Positions 54,818 to 64,000 of a stretch of 64,000 bases of DNA are shown piece by piece (the stretch's first letter is position 1; each line of letters opens with the position of its first letter). The stretch is from Paenibacillus sp. YPG26 (GTDB taxonomy: Bacteria > Bacillota > Bacilli > Paenibacillales > Paenibacillaceae). The position numbers and the translations under genes were made by a program. The stretch covers positions 2,486,501-2,550,500 of the forward strand of contig NZ_CP084530.1 in assembly GCF_023704175.1 (NCBI RefSeq), read 5' to 3'. The notes under the pieces were generated by a model. It saw only the letters and a program-made list of their open reading frames with translations. It had not been told where the DNA came from and did no database searches.

Positions 54818-55822
54818 CTATGGCTTGGGCAATCTTGAAGGCGAGAGCGTATTCTCCAATGTTCCCAGCTGCAGTCCTTGCCGCCGCACAGCATCAATCA
54901 TCCCTTTGAGGGCATCCCTCGATGCCTTTGTTGGATGCATGAGAATAAGAGACCCCGGCTCCACACGCTTACTGATCTTGGCAACCACACTTTCAGGTGA
55001 AGGATTCATCCAGTCCACTGTGTCCAGTGTCCATAGAACGGTTCTCAGACCCTGTCCGGCAGCTATCTCTACCGTCTTCTGATTGAAATCTCCCGAAGGA
55101 GGTGCGAACCACTTGTTCTCAACTCCCAGCGTTTCTTTGAGCAAATCTTTCGTTTTGCTGATCTCGAGATTGGCCCTGCTCTCGCTTAATTGACTCATAT
55201 TAGGATGAGAATAGGCGTGATTCTCCATCTGGTGACCCCTTTTCTGAATTTCCTTGGCAAGCTCCGGATTCTTCTTGAGCCAGCTTCCATCCAGGAAAAA
55301 GGTTGCTTGTACTCCGGCTGCATCCAGCGTATCCAGCATAGGCGTAATGTATTCGTTGCCCCAAGCGACATTGATCATAAAGGACACCATCTTTTTGTTC
55401 GGATTCCCCCGGTAGATTGGTAAGGAACCCAGCTGGTCAAGCCCGACTTTGGCAGGCAGCTCACGATATACAAAAGGAATTTCGTCCACATTCCAATCTG
55501 TGGATTCCGAGCCTTTCTTTAGCGCTAACGCGCGCTGATAAGTCTGGTCTACATCCACTTCAAGTCCGTTGTATCCGGGAATCGCCTTCCATACCCGGTC
55601 ATTAACGGCATCAACAGGCTCGATTCTTCGCTTAACCGCCTCTTCCTTAATTTTCAAGAGCAGCGCATTATCGTCAGCACTGCTGCCGAACAGCTCAAAG
55701 GCATACTGTCCCGCAGCAGCCTGTCCACGGGATTCCACAAATTCCCGCACCCCGCTTAGCTGGCCAACCAAGAATAGGGTACCCAGGGTCACCACAATAA
55801 TTGTTAGCTTTCTCCGATCCAT
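54818..55822 (-). CDS. ylxY: YlxY-type polysaccharide-deacetylase-fold protein
   Basis: 334 residues: a membrane helix (about 8-25), then a NodB-like domain (about 155-330). The second metal motif HAYSHPNM is present, but the TFDDG motif is replaced by MINVAWGNEY, so the catalytic Asp pair is missing and deacetylase activity is doubtful. The gene is the usual neighbour of pnp and mlpA in spore formers. Confidence 0.9.
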   Translation of the reverse strand: MDRRKLTIIVVTLGTLFLVGQLSGVREFVESRGQAAAGQYAFELFGSSADDNALLLKIKEEAVKRRIEPVDAVNDRVWKAIPGYNGLEVDVDQTYQRALALKKGSESTDWNVDEIPFVYRELPAKVGLDQLGSLPIYRGNPNKKMVSFMINVAWGNEYITPMLDTLDAAGVQATFFLDGSWLKKNPELAKEIQKRGHQMENHAYSHPNMSQLSESRANLEISKTKDLLKETLGVENKWFAPPSGDFNQKTVEIAAGQGLRTVLWTLDTVDWMNPSPESVVAKISKRVEPGSLILMHPTKASRDALKGMIDAVRRQGLQLGTLENTLSPSRLPKP

Positions 55823-55912
55823 CTCCAGGGCTCATCCTTCCAAACCGGTTTTGTCCTCATCATATGTCTATGGGTGAAGGTTTATGCACCTGGAGATGTT
55901 CTTGCAGATAGC

Positions 55913-55951
55913 AAAAAAGAGCCAGAAGGTTAATCACTCTGCCTCTTTTTT
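55913..55951. terminator. terminator downstream of pnp
   Basis: AGAG(G/C)CAGA-type arms pair over about 9 bp with one mismatch, flanked by A6 and T6, so it can work in both directions. Confidence 0.75.
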
Positions 55952-55983
55952 CATGCTTTGAAAAACGGGTAATCTGTAAGGTG

Positions 55984-58080
55984 TTATTTCGATGTGTCAG
56001 CTGTCAGTACAGCTTTTCGGGACAGGTTCACACGGCCCTGCTGGTCGATCTCAGTGACTTTCACGGTAATCACATCACCAATCGCAAGAACGTCTTCTAC
56101 CTTAGCCACACGGTCTGTAGAGACTTGAGAAATATGAACAAGGCCGTCTTTGCCCGGCAGAATTTCAACAAATGCTCCGAACTTCTCGATTCGTTTGACC
56201 GTACCTGTGTAAATTTCACCGACAATGACTTCTTTAACGATACCTTCAATAATAGCACGGGCTTTATCGTTCATCTCCTGATTGGAAGAAGCAATAAATA
56301 CGCGTCCATCCTGCTCGATATCGATCTTAACGCCAGTCTCTTCAATAATCTTATTGATGATCTTGCCGCCCGCACCAATAACATCACGAATCTTGTCCGG
56401 ATTGATGTTCATAGTCAGAATCTTAGGTGCATACTGGGATAAAGTTTCTTTAGGCTTCTGAATGACTTCCATCATCTTGGAGAGGATGAACATACGGCCT
56501 TCTTTGGCTTGTTCAAGAGCATCCTGAAGAATAGCACGGTCAATACCGTCAATCTTGATATCCATTTGGATGGCGGTAACTCCTTCAGCTGTACCCGCAA
56601 CCTTGAAGTCCATATCACCGAGGTGATCTTCCATACCTTGAATATCCGTCAAGATGGACACGTGTTCACCGTCTTTAATCAGACCCATAGCTACACCCGC
56701 AACAGGCGCTTTGATCGGTACGCCCGCATCCATCATGGCAAGAGTGCTTGCGCAAATACTTGCTTGTGAAGTAGATCCATTCGATTCAAGAACCTCGGAC
56801 ACCAGACGAATTGTGTAAGGGAACTCCACTTCAGACGGAATAACCTTCATCAAGGCTCTCTCTCCTAGTGCGCCATGACCAATCTCGCGGCGGCCTGGTG
56901 CACGCAGCGGACGGGCCTCACCCACACTGAACGGAGGGAAATTGTAGTGGTGCATGAATCGCTTGGATTCTTCAAGATCGATGCCATCGAGAATCTGAAC
57001 ATCGCCAAGTGCACCCAAGGTACATACACTAAGCGCTTGAGTCTGACCCCGAGTGAACAGACCAGAGCCATGGGTACGTGGCAGCAGGTTAATATCACAT
57101 TCAATTGGACGGATCTCATCAAGCTTACGCCCGTCAGGACGCACTTTGTCATGTGTAATCAGACGGCGAACTTCTTCTTTCACAATGTCATGAAGAACTT
57201 CTTTGACATCCTTCAAGAGCTCCAGTGATTCTATGTACTTCTGCTCAAAGAAGGCCACGGTCTCATCATTAATCGCATCAATGGCATCTTGACGAGCGTG
57301 CTTCTCAACAATTTTGACAGCCTCAACCAGACGGTCAGCCGCATATTCACGAACTTCCTGGTTCACCGTGGCGTCAACAGCATGAAGCTTCACATCCATC
57401 TTCGGCTTGCCGGCGACTTGAACGAGTTCTTCAATCGTGTCTACAATCTTCTTGATCTCATCATGTCCGAACATAATCGCTTCGAGCATAACTTCTTCAG
57501 TCACTTCATTCGCTTCAGCTTCAACCATCATAATTGCATCTCTGGTTCCTGCCACCACAAGGTACAGGTCGCTGGCTTCCTGCTGGGCAATGTCCGGGTT
57601 GATGACGAATTCTCCGTTCACACGTCCAACTGCCACACCGCCGATCGGACCGCTAAATGGAACATCCGAAATGCTTAGCGCTGCAGATGTGCCAATCATA
57701 GCCGCAATCTCAGGTTCGCAATCCTGATCCACACTCATAACGTAGTTCACAATTTGCACATCGTTACGGAAGCCTTCCGGGAACAATGGACGAATTGGAC
57801 GGTCAGTCAGACGGCTTGCAAGAATCGCCTTCTCACTTGGCCGGCCTTCACGTTTAATAAATCCGCCTGGAATCTTGCCCACCGCATAGAGCTTCTCCTC
57901 ATAGTTAACAGTCAACGGGAAAAAGTCCAAATCCTTCGGTTGAGTCGATGCGGTCACTGTACACAGAACCACGGTATCCCCATAACGAACGGTAACCGCA
58001 GCATTGGCCTGCTTCGCAAGTCTTCCTGTCTCAAGGATCAGCGTTCTTCCTCCGAGCTGCATTTTCACATGGTTTTCCAT
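55984..58080 (-). CDS. pnp: polyribonucleotide nucleotidyltransferase
   Basis: 698 residues from ATG 58080, 5 bases after AAGGAGGAAGCTC; the frame extends to 58104. Two RNase PH domains ([20 protein letters not shown] in the first, [20 protein letters not shown] in the second), then KH ([16 protein letters not shown]) and S1 ([19 protein letters not shown]). A phosphorolytic 3'-5' exonuclease of mRNA turnover and competence. Follows rpsO as in many bacteria. Confidence 0.97.
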   Translation of the reverse strand: MENHVKMQLGGRTLILETGRLAKQANAAVTVRYGDTVVLCTVTASTQPKDLDFFPLTVNYEEKLYAVGKIPGGFIKREGRPSEKAILASRLTDRPIRPLFPEGFRNDVQIVNYVMSVDQDCEPEIAAMIGTSAALSISDVPFSGPIGGVAVGRVNGEFVINPDIAQQEASDLYLVVAGTRDAIMMVEAEANEVTEEVMLEAIMFGHDEIKKIVDTIEELVQVAGKPKMDVKLHAVDATVNQEVREYAADRLVEAVKIVEKHARQDAIDAINDETVAFFEQKYIESLELLKDVKEVLHDIVKEEVRRLITHDKVRPDGRKLDEIRPIECDINLLPRTHGSGLFTRGQTQALSVCTLGALGDVQILDGIDLEESKRFMHHYNFPPFSVGEARPLRAPGRREIGHGALGERALMKVIPSEVEFPYTIRLVSEVLESNGSTSQASICASTLAMMDAGVPIKAPVAGVAMGLIKDGEHVSILTDIQGMEDHLGDMDFKVAGTAEGVTAIQMDIKIDGIDRAILQDALEQAKEGRMFILSKMMEVIQKPKETLSQYAPKILTMNINPDKIRDVIGAGGKIINKIIEETGVKIDIEQDGRVFIASSNQEMNDKARAIIEGIVKEVIVGEIYTGTVKRIEKFGAFVEILPGKDGLVHISQVSTDRVAKVEDVLAIGDVITVKVTEIDQQGRVNLSRKAVLTADTSK

Positions 58081-58240
58081 GAGCTTCCTCCTTGTCTTCA
58101 TCAAAAATTTGTAGGTTCGGTATCTATTTCATTATCTCCTGCTTGTCCTATATTCATAATGCGATAGTGCATAAATGCTCCACCATGGAGCGGTCGGCTT
58201 GCAACCAGGAGTTCATTCAAGAAAAAAGGGTCCCTATCGT

Positions 58241-58292
58241 AAAAAACAACCAGACTGCCACCGTTCGCTTTGATCAAGCGCATCCGGCGGCA
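58241..58292 (-). terminator. possible terminator between rpsO and pnp
   Basis: On the minus strand TGCCGCCG pairs with CGGTGGCA (one G-T), with an inner CGCTT/AAGCG stem; six T follow after 9 bases. Confidence 0.5.
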
Positions 58293-58325
58293 ACCAGGCT
58301 GCTTTGGGTGTTGAACAAGATAAAA

Positions 58326-58595
58326 TTAACGACGCAGGCCGAGTTTTTCAATCAGCGCGCTGTAACGTCGAACGTCTTTGTTCTTCAAGTAAGCAAGAAG
58401 CTTACGACGTTGTCCTACCATCTTCAAAAGACCACGACGTGAATGGTGATCTTTCTTGTGGGAACGGAAATGGTTCGTCAAATTGACGATGTTCTCCGTA
58501 AGGATAGCAATTTGCACCTCAGGTGATCCAGTATCGGATTCATGAGTTTTGTGCTCGTCGATCAATTGTTGCTTACGTTCTTGAGTCAATGCCAT
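58326..58595 (-). CDS. rpsO: 30S ribosomal protein S15
   Basis: 89 residues, full length: [20 protein letters not shown] at the start, [40 protein letters not shown]. It binds 16S rRNA at the central domain. RBS AAGGAGGTG is near perfect. S15 often represses its own mRNA through the leader. Confidence 0.98.
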   Translation of the reverse strand: MALTQERKQQLIDEHKTHESDTGSPEVQIAILTENIVNLTNHFRSHKKDHHSRRGLLKMVGQRRKLLAYLKNKDVRRYSALIEKLGLRR

Positions 58596-58742
58596 CCTGA
58601 TTCACCTCCTTCATTATAATCGCCATTAGCCTCGTTGCCGCCGGTGAGAACGAACAACCAAGCCAAGGTTGCAGTTACCCGCGCGGATAAGTCCTCGCGA
58701 ATACCGTTAATTAGTATAGCATATCCCATGTTCAAAAGTAAA
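58596..58742 (-). promoter_or_regulatory. rpsO promoter and leader
   Basis: The minus strand has TTTACT (58742-58737), 18 bases and TGCTATACT, an extended -10 (TATACT 58718-58713). The leader of about 110 bases contains GC-rich segments that could fold into an S15-binding structure; I could not assign a known leader class. Confidence 0.55.
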
Positions 58743-58751
58743 CTTTTTACT

Positions 58752-59702
58752 TCATGATTCCGAACTTTGCAGCAGATTGCGGGCTGTATCGGCATCCCTT
58801 GAGATCTGGGCAATTAACTCGTCAATGGATTGAAACTTGCGTTCTTCCCGAATATAGCTTATCAGCTTGACCTGGAGCTCTTCGCCATAGAGATCACCGT
58901 TGAAATCGAATACGTGCACCTCGAACCATGGCTTGCTCACTCCACTGTGGAAGGTCGGCTTCACGCCGATGTTCATGACACCGCTCAGTTCTTCTCCCTT
59001 GTGTCTCACAACGACAGCGTAGACTCCATTCTTAGGGAGTACAAAGGGTTCGGAGAGTTCCACATTCGCTGTCGGGAAGCCGATTGTCCGCCCACGCTTC
59101 TCCCCGTGGATAACAGTGCCTGATAGGGTATAGGGCCGGCCAAGCCATTGATTGGCAAGTGTGATGCTGCCCGCCTGAAGATACCTGCGAATCCCCGAAC
59201 TGCTGACCTTCTCATTATTGATGACGAAGGGGGGCACCGTATACGTCTCGAAAGAACCTTTGCCCAATGTTTTAAGCATTTCTGCCTCCCCTTCGCCCTT
59301 ATGGCCGAATCGGAAGTCAAATCCCACAATCGCTGTGTGAATTTGTAGAGGAAGCAGCATTTCTGTTACAAATTGCTGGGGCGTAATCCGGGAGAAATCC
59401 GCATTGAACTCGACGACATATAAGAAATCCACACCCGCCGACCGCAAAAGCTCTTCTTTCTCCTTGGCTGGCGTCAAGTAACCATCATAATCCCCTTTCT
59501 TCATTACTTCCTTCGGATGAGGATAGAAGGTCATTAACGAAGTGGGCACGTTATGCAAGGTCCCTTCCTGAAGCGCTGCCTGAATCACACTGGCATGCCC
59601 GAGGTGCAGACCGTCGAACTGCCCAAGAGCTAAAATCTGCGGCCTGGCAAAACGTTCGATAATTTCCTTATTTAAGGGATAGGATAAGTGTACAGTTTCC
59701 AA
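58752..59702 (-). CDS. ribF: bifunctional riboflavin kinase / FAD synthetase
   Basis: 316 residues. The N-terminal nucleotidyltransferase domain (LALGQFDGLHLGHASVI) adenylylates FMN, the C-terminal kinase domain (TVIHGEKRGRTIGFPTANVE) phosphorylates riboflavin. TTG start behind GGTGAG. Position between truB and rpsO is standard. Confidence 0.96.
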   Translation of the reverse strand: METVHLSYPLNKEIIERFARPQILALGQFDGLHLGHASVIQAALQEGTLHNVPTSLMTFYPHPKEVMKKGDYDGYLTPAKEKEELLRSAGVDFLYVVEFNADFSRITPQQFVTEMLLPLQIHTAIVGFDFRFGHKGEGEAEMLKTLGKGSFETYTVPPFVINNEKVSSSGIRRYLQAGSITLANQWLGRPYTLSGTVIHGEKRGRTIGFPTANVELSEPFVLPKNGVYAVVVRHKGEELSGVMNIGVKPTFHSGVSKPWFEVHVFDFNGDLYGEELQVKLISYIREERKFQSIDELIAQISRDADTARNLLQSSES

Positions 59703-59746
59703 TATTACTCACCTGCAATTTCCGCTAAATTACGATCGCTCCTACC

Positions 59747-60667
59747 TTAGTCCTCAGGTAAAAACACCTTGATTGCTGCGATCGCACCTGTCTCCCTTTC
59801 CCGGTGAAAGATCCCAAGAAACTTCTCATCCGGGCCATATAATCGTATGGGCTCCTCACTCTTGACCTCTGGCTGTACCGCCGAGCCTGAAAGCCTCTGT
59901 CCTTGAAGAGCAGCCTTCACCTTCTCAGGCATAACCTGATGTGAAGCGAGGTGTGAGATCGCCTGGTCAACAGGGATCAAATATTGGTTCAAGGTCCCAT
60001 TCTGGACACAGGCTTCAACCTCTTCAAATGTCAGGCAGCGAGCCAGAGGAATTCCTGCGGACATCGTCCGCTTAAGCTCCGACATACACGCGGGAACTCC
60101 CAGCGCCCGGCCAATATCCACACAAAGAGTGCGAATATAAGTCCCTTTGGAGCAAAGAGCCCGGAATGAAATCGTTGGATGGGGTCCTTTCGGATCGAAG
60201 GATGTTAATTCCAGCTGGTGGATGATGACTTCACGGGCTTTGCGCTCTACGGTCTTCCCCTCACGGGCGAGTTCATAAAGGCGCTTGCCATCCTGCTTAA
60301 GCGCTGAGTACATCGGCGGAATCTGGGAGATCGCTCCGACGAACTGCTGAAGCACTTCGAGCACCTGCTCCCTGCTCACTTCAACATGATCAGCACGTTC
60401 TGTAACAGAACCGGTCATATCCTCTGTATCTGTAGCGATACCTAGAACCAGGGTAGCCTCGTATTCCTTGGGCATTTCCTGCATGTATTCCACAACCCGT
60501 GTGGCCCGTCCCAGACACAGTGGAAGCACACCTGTAACTTGAGGATCAAGTGTGCCTGTGTGTCCAATGCGTTTCATTCGGAGCATCCCCCGGGCTTTAG
60601 CTACCACATCATGGGATGTAAACCCCGCAGGTTTGTGGATGGGGAGAATACCTTCATAACCACTCAT
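59747..60667 (-). CDS. truB: tRNA pseudouridine(55) synthase
   Basis: 306 residues with HKPAGFTSHDVV, RIGHTGTLDPQVTGVLPLCL (catalytic Asp in GTLDPxxxG) and the RALCSKGTYIRTLCVD motif. It makes the T-loop pseudouridine in tRNA. The start overlaps the nrnA stop by 4 bases. Confidence 0.97.
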   Translation of the reverse strand: MSGYEGILPIHKPAGFTSHDVVAKARGMLRMKRIGHTGTLDPQVTGVLPLCLGRATRVVEYMQEMPKEYEATLVLGIATDTEDMTGSVTERADHVEVSREQVLEVLQQFVGAISQIPPMYSALKQDGKRLYELAREGKTVERKAREVIIHQLELTSFDPKGPHPTISFRALCSKGTYIRTLCVDIGRALGVPACMSELKRTMSAGIPLARCLTFEEVEACVQNGTLNQYLIPVDQAISHLASHQVMPEKVKAALQGQRLSGSAVQPEVKSEEPIRLYGPDEKFLGIFHRERETGAIAAIKVFLPED

Positions 60668-61641
60668 AGCTGCTCTTTCACCCGTTCTACGACCTGCTTG
60701 ATAATCTGCTCCAGATTCCCTTCGATTCGTGCGCCGGCAGCTCTAACGTGCCCGCCTCCCCCAAAGCTTTGGGCAACTGCGGCAACGTCAACTTTTCCAG
60801 CAGAACGCAAGCTGACTTTCACTGCATTATCATTGATGACTTTAAACAGCATGCCAACCTCAACACCCTGAATATTACGCGGGTAGTTGACAATGCCCTC
60901 CAAATCCTCGTTAGCCGCTCCAGTCTCGATCATATCCTCCGGCGTAATACTAACCCAGCCAATTGTACCGTCCTCACTAAGCTGAAGCTTATTCAGCGCT
61001 TTGGTCAGGACACGAAGCTGCGGGTAGGTCAGCTGTTCAAGCAGCAGCTCGGACAAGCCCGGACCGTCTACTCCGTACTGCAGCAGCTTCGAAGCTGCTG
61101 CCATCACTTTAGGGGTCGTATTGGAGTAGCGAAAGCCTCCCGTATCTGTCAGCAGTCCTGTATACAGTGCCGTTGCAACATCTTCGGTCAGTGGGGTACC
61201 CATGAACTCAATCAAATCAAACAGGATTTCAGCTGTCGCAGCAGCCTTCGCATGGATAAGATTGACGGTTCCGTAACCATCATTCGTAGGATGGTGGTCA
61301 ATATTCAAGATGTGAGCCTTCTCCGCAAAATACTTCTGTGTCTGTCCAACCCGCTGAAAATCAGCACAATCTACACAAATGACGTGCTTGTATGTAGTCT
61401 CAAGGGGATTCTCCGACAAATCGATAATCTGATCTGCATGCCACAAATAAGACATTCTGCGCGGAATAGGACCTTCATTAACCATAGTAAAATTTTTACC
61501 CAGACATGAGAGAAGCCAGCCCACCGCTAGGGTGGAACTGACTGCGTCTCCGTCCGGCTGTACATGCGATACTACCAAGAAGTCATCATGCTCCATAAGA
61601 AATGCTTGCGCATTCCGGAGCTCCTGTTCATTGGTCTGCAT
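60664..61641 (-). CDS. nrnA: bifunctional oligoribonuclease / pAp phosphatase
   Basis: 325 residues, DHH/DHHA1 family. Metal motifs SHVQPDGDAVSSTLAVGW, VDCADF and LNIDHHPTNDGYG; GGGGHVRAAGA near the end is the DHHA1 motif. It degrades nano-RNAs to mononucleotides and pAp to AMP, finishing the work of PNPase and RNase Y/J. It is encoded between rbfA and truB, unlike B. subtilis nrnA (ytqI). Confidence 0.95.
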   Translation of the reverse strand: MQTNEQELRNAQAFLMEHDDFLVVSHVQPDGDAVSSTLAVGWLLSCLGKNFTMVNEGPIPRRMSYLWHADQIIDLSENPLETTYKHVICVDCADFQRVGQTQKYFAEKAHILNIDHHPTNDGYGTVNLIHAKAAATAEILFDLIEFMGTPLTEDVATALYTGLLTDTGGFRYSNTTPKVMAAASKLLQYGVDGPGLSELLLEQLTYPQLRVLTKALNKLQLSEDGTIGWVSITPEDMIETGAANEDLEGIVNYPRNIQGVEVGMLFKVINDNAVKVSLRSAGKVDVAAVAQSFGGGGHVRAAGARIEGNLEQIIKQVVERVKEQL

Positions 61642-61655
61642 TGCCGGTCACCTTC

Positions 61656-62006
61656 TTATTTGTCTTCGTGAGAAATCTCTCCAAGCAGCTTCTCAATATG
61701 GCTGCCATAAGCAATCGATTCATCAATTTTGAAGATAAGCTCCGGGGTATGCCGAAGCATGACCCGTTTGCCTAACTCTGAGCGAAGAAAGCCTTTGGCT
61801 TTCTCCAGGCCTTTCAGTGAAGTCTCCTTCTGCTCGGCATCCCCAAATACGCTGAGGTATACTTTGGCCTGGGACAAATCACTTGTCACTTCAACGCCGG
61901 TTACGGTGATGAATCCGATACGCGGATCCTTCATCTCCGTCTGAATCAGAACACTGAGTTCTTTTTTTATCTGTTCGCCTACGCGACCTGTACGGTTCTT
62001 AGCCAT
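61656..62006 (-). CDS. rbfA: ribosome-binding factor A
   Basis: 116 residues, KH-like fold: [53 protein letters not shown]. Matures the 30S subunit by acting on the 16S 5' end. 14 bases after infB. Confidence 0.96.
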   Translation of the reverse strand: MAKNRTGRVGEQIKKELSVLIQTEMKDPRIGFITVTGVEVTSDLSQAKVYLSVFGDAEQKETSLKGLEKAKGFLRSELGKRVMLRHTPELIFKIDESIAYGSHIEKLLGEISHEDK

Positions 62007-62020
62007 GCCTACACCTCACA

Positions 62021-64000
62021 TTACTTGCGTTCTACAGTCTCCATAACAAAGGCTTCGATTACGTCGCCTTCCTTAAGATCATTGTAACCTTCAACGGTAA
62101 TCCCGCACTCGTAACCTTGTGCTACTTCTTTGGCGTCATCCTTGAAGCGTTTCAAGGAATCAATCTTACCTTCAAATACGACAATGCCTTCGCGGATCAG
62201 GCGGATCTCAGCCGAACGGGTAATCTTGCCGTCCGTAACCATACATCCGGCAATGGTTCCGACTTTGCTGATCTTGAACGTGTTACGAACTTCAGCATGA
62301 CCGATAACATTTTCTTTGTAGATCGGATCAAGCATCCCTTTCATCGCCTGTTCAATCTCTTCAATGGCATTGTAGATAATCCGGTGCAGACGAATATCCA
62401 CTTTCTCTTCGTCGGCTACCGCTTTGGCGCGTGGTTCCGGACGAACGTTAAAGCCAATCACGATGGCATTCGATGCCGCTGCAAGAATAATATCCGATTC
62501 TGTAATAGCACCAGCACTGCTGTGCAGGATCTTAACACGAACGCCTTCCACTTCAATCTTCTGAAGGGAACCTTTAAGTGCTTCAACGGAGCCTTGAACG
62601 TCCCCTTTGATGATGACATTAAGGTCTTTGATTTCTCCGTCTTTGATGTGCTTGAACAAGTCATCCAGGGTAACCCGGGTATTGGAGCCCATCTCGGACT
62701 GACGCTGGGTAATCGAACGTTTGTCAGCAATGGAACGAGCTTTACGCTCATCTTCAAAGACCATAAGCGGATCACCGGCTTGAGGCACTTCAGTCAGACC
62801 TGTAATTTCAACCGGGGTTGATGGACCGGCTTCTTTTAAGCGGCGTCCTTTATCATTAACCATGGCACGTACACGTCCGAAACAGTTACCAGCAACAAAA
62901 GCATCACCGACTTTGAGCGTACCATGCTGAACAAGCACGCGTGCTACTGGTCCGCGTCCTTTGTCAAGCTCAGCCTCGATGACAGTTCCGCGGGCACGTT
63001 TATCCGGATTAGCTTTATATTCGTTAACTTCGGCAACCAGAAGAATCATCTCGAGCAATCCTTCCAGGCCGATTCTCTGCTTGGCGGATACATTTACGAA
63101 GATAGTATCTCCGCCCCACTCTTCAGGGACCAATTCATAATTTGTTAATTCCTGTTTTACTTTGTCCGCATCCGCGTCTGGCTTATCAATCTTGTTCACC
63201 GCAACAATGATTGGAACCCCTGCTGCTTTGGCATGGCTGATCGCCTCTACTGTCTGTGGCATAACGCCATCATCTGCGGCTACCACGATGATCGTAATGT
63301 CCGTCACCTGGGCGCCGCGGGCACGCATGGTTGTGAACGCTTCGTGCCCCGGTGTATCAAGGAACGTGATCTTCTTATGGTTGATCTCAACCTGATATGC
63401 ACCGATATGCTGGGTAATACCGCCTGCTTCGCCGCCTGTTACGTTCGTCGAACGGATGGCATCTAGCAGCGTAGTTTTACCGTGGTCAACGTGACCCATG
63501 ATTGTAACAACCGGAGGACGCTCTCTCAGATCTGATTCTTCATCAGTTTCTTCAAGGGTTTCGAAGCGGTCATCCTCAACATGGATCTTAATCTCCACTT
63601 CAACGCCATAGTCTCCTGCCAGGAGCTGGATGGTATCCAGATCAAGCTCTTGGTTAATCGTTGCCATAACACCCAGGGAGATCAGCTTCTTAATAACTTC
63701 CGAAGCATCCTTATGAAGCAGCTTTGCTGTCTCACCTACAGTCATCTCACCGCGAACGATGATTTTCTTAGGTGTATTGTCAATTTTCTCACGGCGTTCC
63801 TGCGGCTGAGCACTTCTGCCCCGGTTATTCTTCCCGCCACGGTTATTCTTATAACCGCCTGGCTTGTTATCATCAAACCGTTTTTGTCCCGGTCTGCCGT
63901 TGTTGTTATTGCTGTTTCTTCTCTGACCTTGACCTTGACCTGTACCTTGACCGCCACGGTTCGAAGAGTAATTATCACTGCCTGTGGATGCGGTTCTAGC
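62021..64000 (-). CDS. infB: translation initiation factor IF-2, partial (N terminus outside window)
   Basis: 659 residues are in the window and the frame stays open to base 64000. The N-terminal part is a low-complexity Asn/Gly/Arg/Gln-rich linker, then the IF-2 N2 motif [20 protein letters not shown], the GTPase domain ([31 protein letters not shown]) and domains II-IV to VMETVERK. Brings initiator tRNA to the ribosome. An internal ATG at 63745 is not the start; the coding sequence continues upstream. Confidence 0.97.
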   Translation of the reverse strand, partial: ARTASTGSDNYSSNRGGQGTGQGQGQRRNSNNNNGRPGQKRFDDNKPGGYKNNRGGKNNRGRSAQPQERREKIDNTPKKIIVRGEMTVGETAKLLHKDASEVIKKLISLGVMATINQELDLDTIQLLAGDYGVEVEIKIHVEDDRFETLEETDEESDLRERPPVVTIMGHVDHGKTTLLDAIRSTNVTGGEAGGITQHIGAYQVEINHKKITFLDTPGHEAFTTMRARGAQVTDITIIVVAADDGVMPQTVEAISHAKAAGVPIIVAVNKIDKPDADADKVKQELTNYELVPEEWGGDTIFVNVSAKQRIGLEGLLEMILLVAEVNEYKANPDKRARGTVIEAELDKGRGPVARVLVQHGTLKVGDAFVAGNCFGRVRAMVNDKGRRLKEAGPSTPVEITGLTEVPQAGDPLMVFEDERKARSIADKRSITQRQSEMGSNTRVTLDDLFKHIKDGEIKDLNVIIKGDVQGSVEALKGSLQKIEVEGVRVKILHSSAGAITESDIILAAASNAIVIGFNVRPEPRAKAVADEEKVDIRLHRIIYNAIEEIEQAMKGMLDPIYKENVIGHAEVRNTFKISKVGTIAGCMVTDGKITRSAEIRLIREGIVVFEGKIDSLKRFKDDAKEVAQGYECGITVEGYNDLKEGDVIEAFVMETVERK

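Noticed and set aside
1..64000. CRISPR arrays, tRNA or rRNA genes
   Set aside because: No array of regularly spaced repeats and no tRNA- or rRNA-like sequence was recognised by reading both strands.

Overview
The window looks like a chromosomal segment of a Paenibacillus-type, endospore-forming Firmicute. The evidence is the dense set of sporulation genes (spoVS, spoVFA/spoVFB, SpoVAC/SpoVAD, sleB, ylxY, spoIIIE/ftsK, tepA), an S-layer-homology protein, strong GGAGG ribosome binding sites with frequent GTG and TTG starts, and a gene order that follows the Bacillus subtilis ymc-ymd-recA-ymf-dap-pnp-infB region. No rRNA, tRNA or CRISPR array was recognised. Assignments rest on reading motifs and neighbourhood; no database search was run.

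Layout. (a) 1-4.1 kb, plus strand: a heterodimeric multidrug ABC exporter (bmrC/bmrD) behind a leader with an intrinsic terminator that resembles an attenuator. (b) 4158-5446: a complete IS3-family element, inserted in the loop of the bidirectional terminator that separates bmrD from the convergent SLH-protein gene. (c) 5.5-17 kb: accessory metabolic genes: ilvE with a divergent LysR regulator, a Cys-rich DUF326 copper-binding protein next to a COG0523 metallochaperone GTPase, moaB, a lipoprotein, a YhdH-type oxidoreductase with an unusually GC-rich core, and an NAD-salvage operon (a NrtR-like Nudix/winged-helix protein, then pncA, then pncB). (d) 17-32 kb, mainly minus strand: ricA-miaB, then an oppositely oriented spore-membrane module (a YetF/DUF421 protein carrying a C-terminal DUF1657-like domain, spoVAC, spoVAD) with a divergent stand-alone DUF1657 gene. 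After that come a stand-alone PduL phosphotransacylase, a two-subunit 2-oxoacid:ferredoxin oxidoreductase with two cre-like sites upstream, an M19 dipeptidase, spoVS, ymdB, rny, recX and recA (with a LexA-like box), and cinA. (e) 33-46 kb, minus: pgsA, yajQ, rodZ-like, ymfK, ymfJ, ymfI, ymfH, ymfF, sleB-like, ftsK, ylzJ, tepA. (f) 46-64 kb, minus: rnjB, dapA, dapG, asd, spoVFB, spoVFA, dut, mlpA, ylxY, pnp, rpsO, ribF, truB, nrnA, rbfA and infB, the last cut by the window edge.

How the genes work together. The minus-strand backbone joins RNA decay (rny, rnjB, pnp, nrnA, ymdB), translation (infB, rbfA, truB, rpsO, miaB), recombination (recA, recX) and the diaminopimelate/dipicolinate branch (asd, dapG, dapA, spoVFAB), which supplies cell-wall and spore-core precursors. 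Sporulation functions are spread along it. The parts that depart most from the backbone are the IS in the terminator, the spoVA-like module without a spoVAE gene, the NrtR-type NAD operon, the bmrCD leader and the cre-flanked korAB operon.
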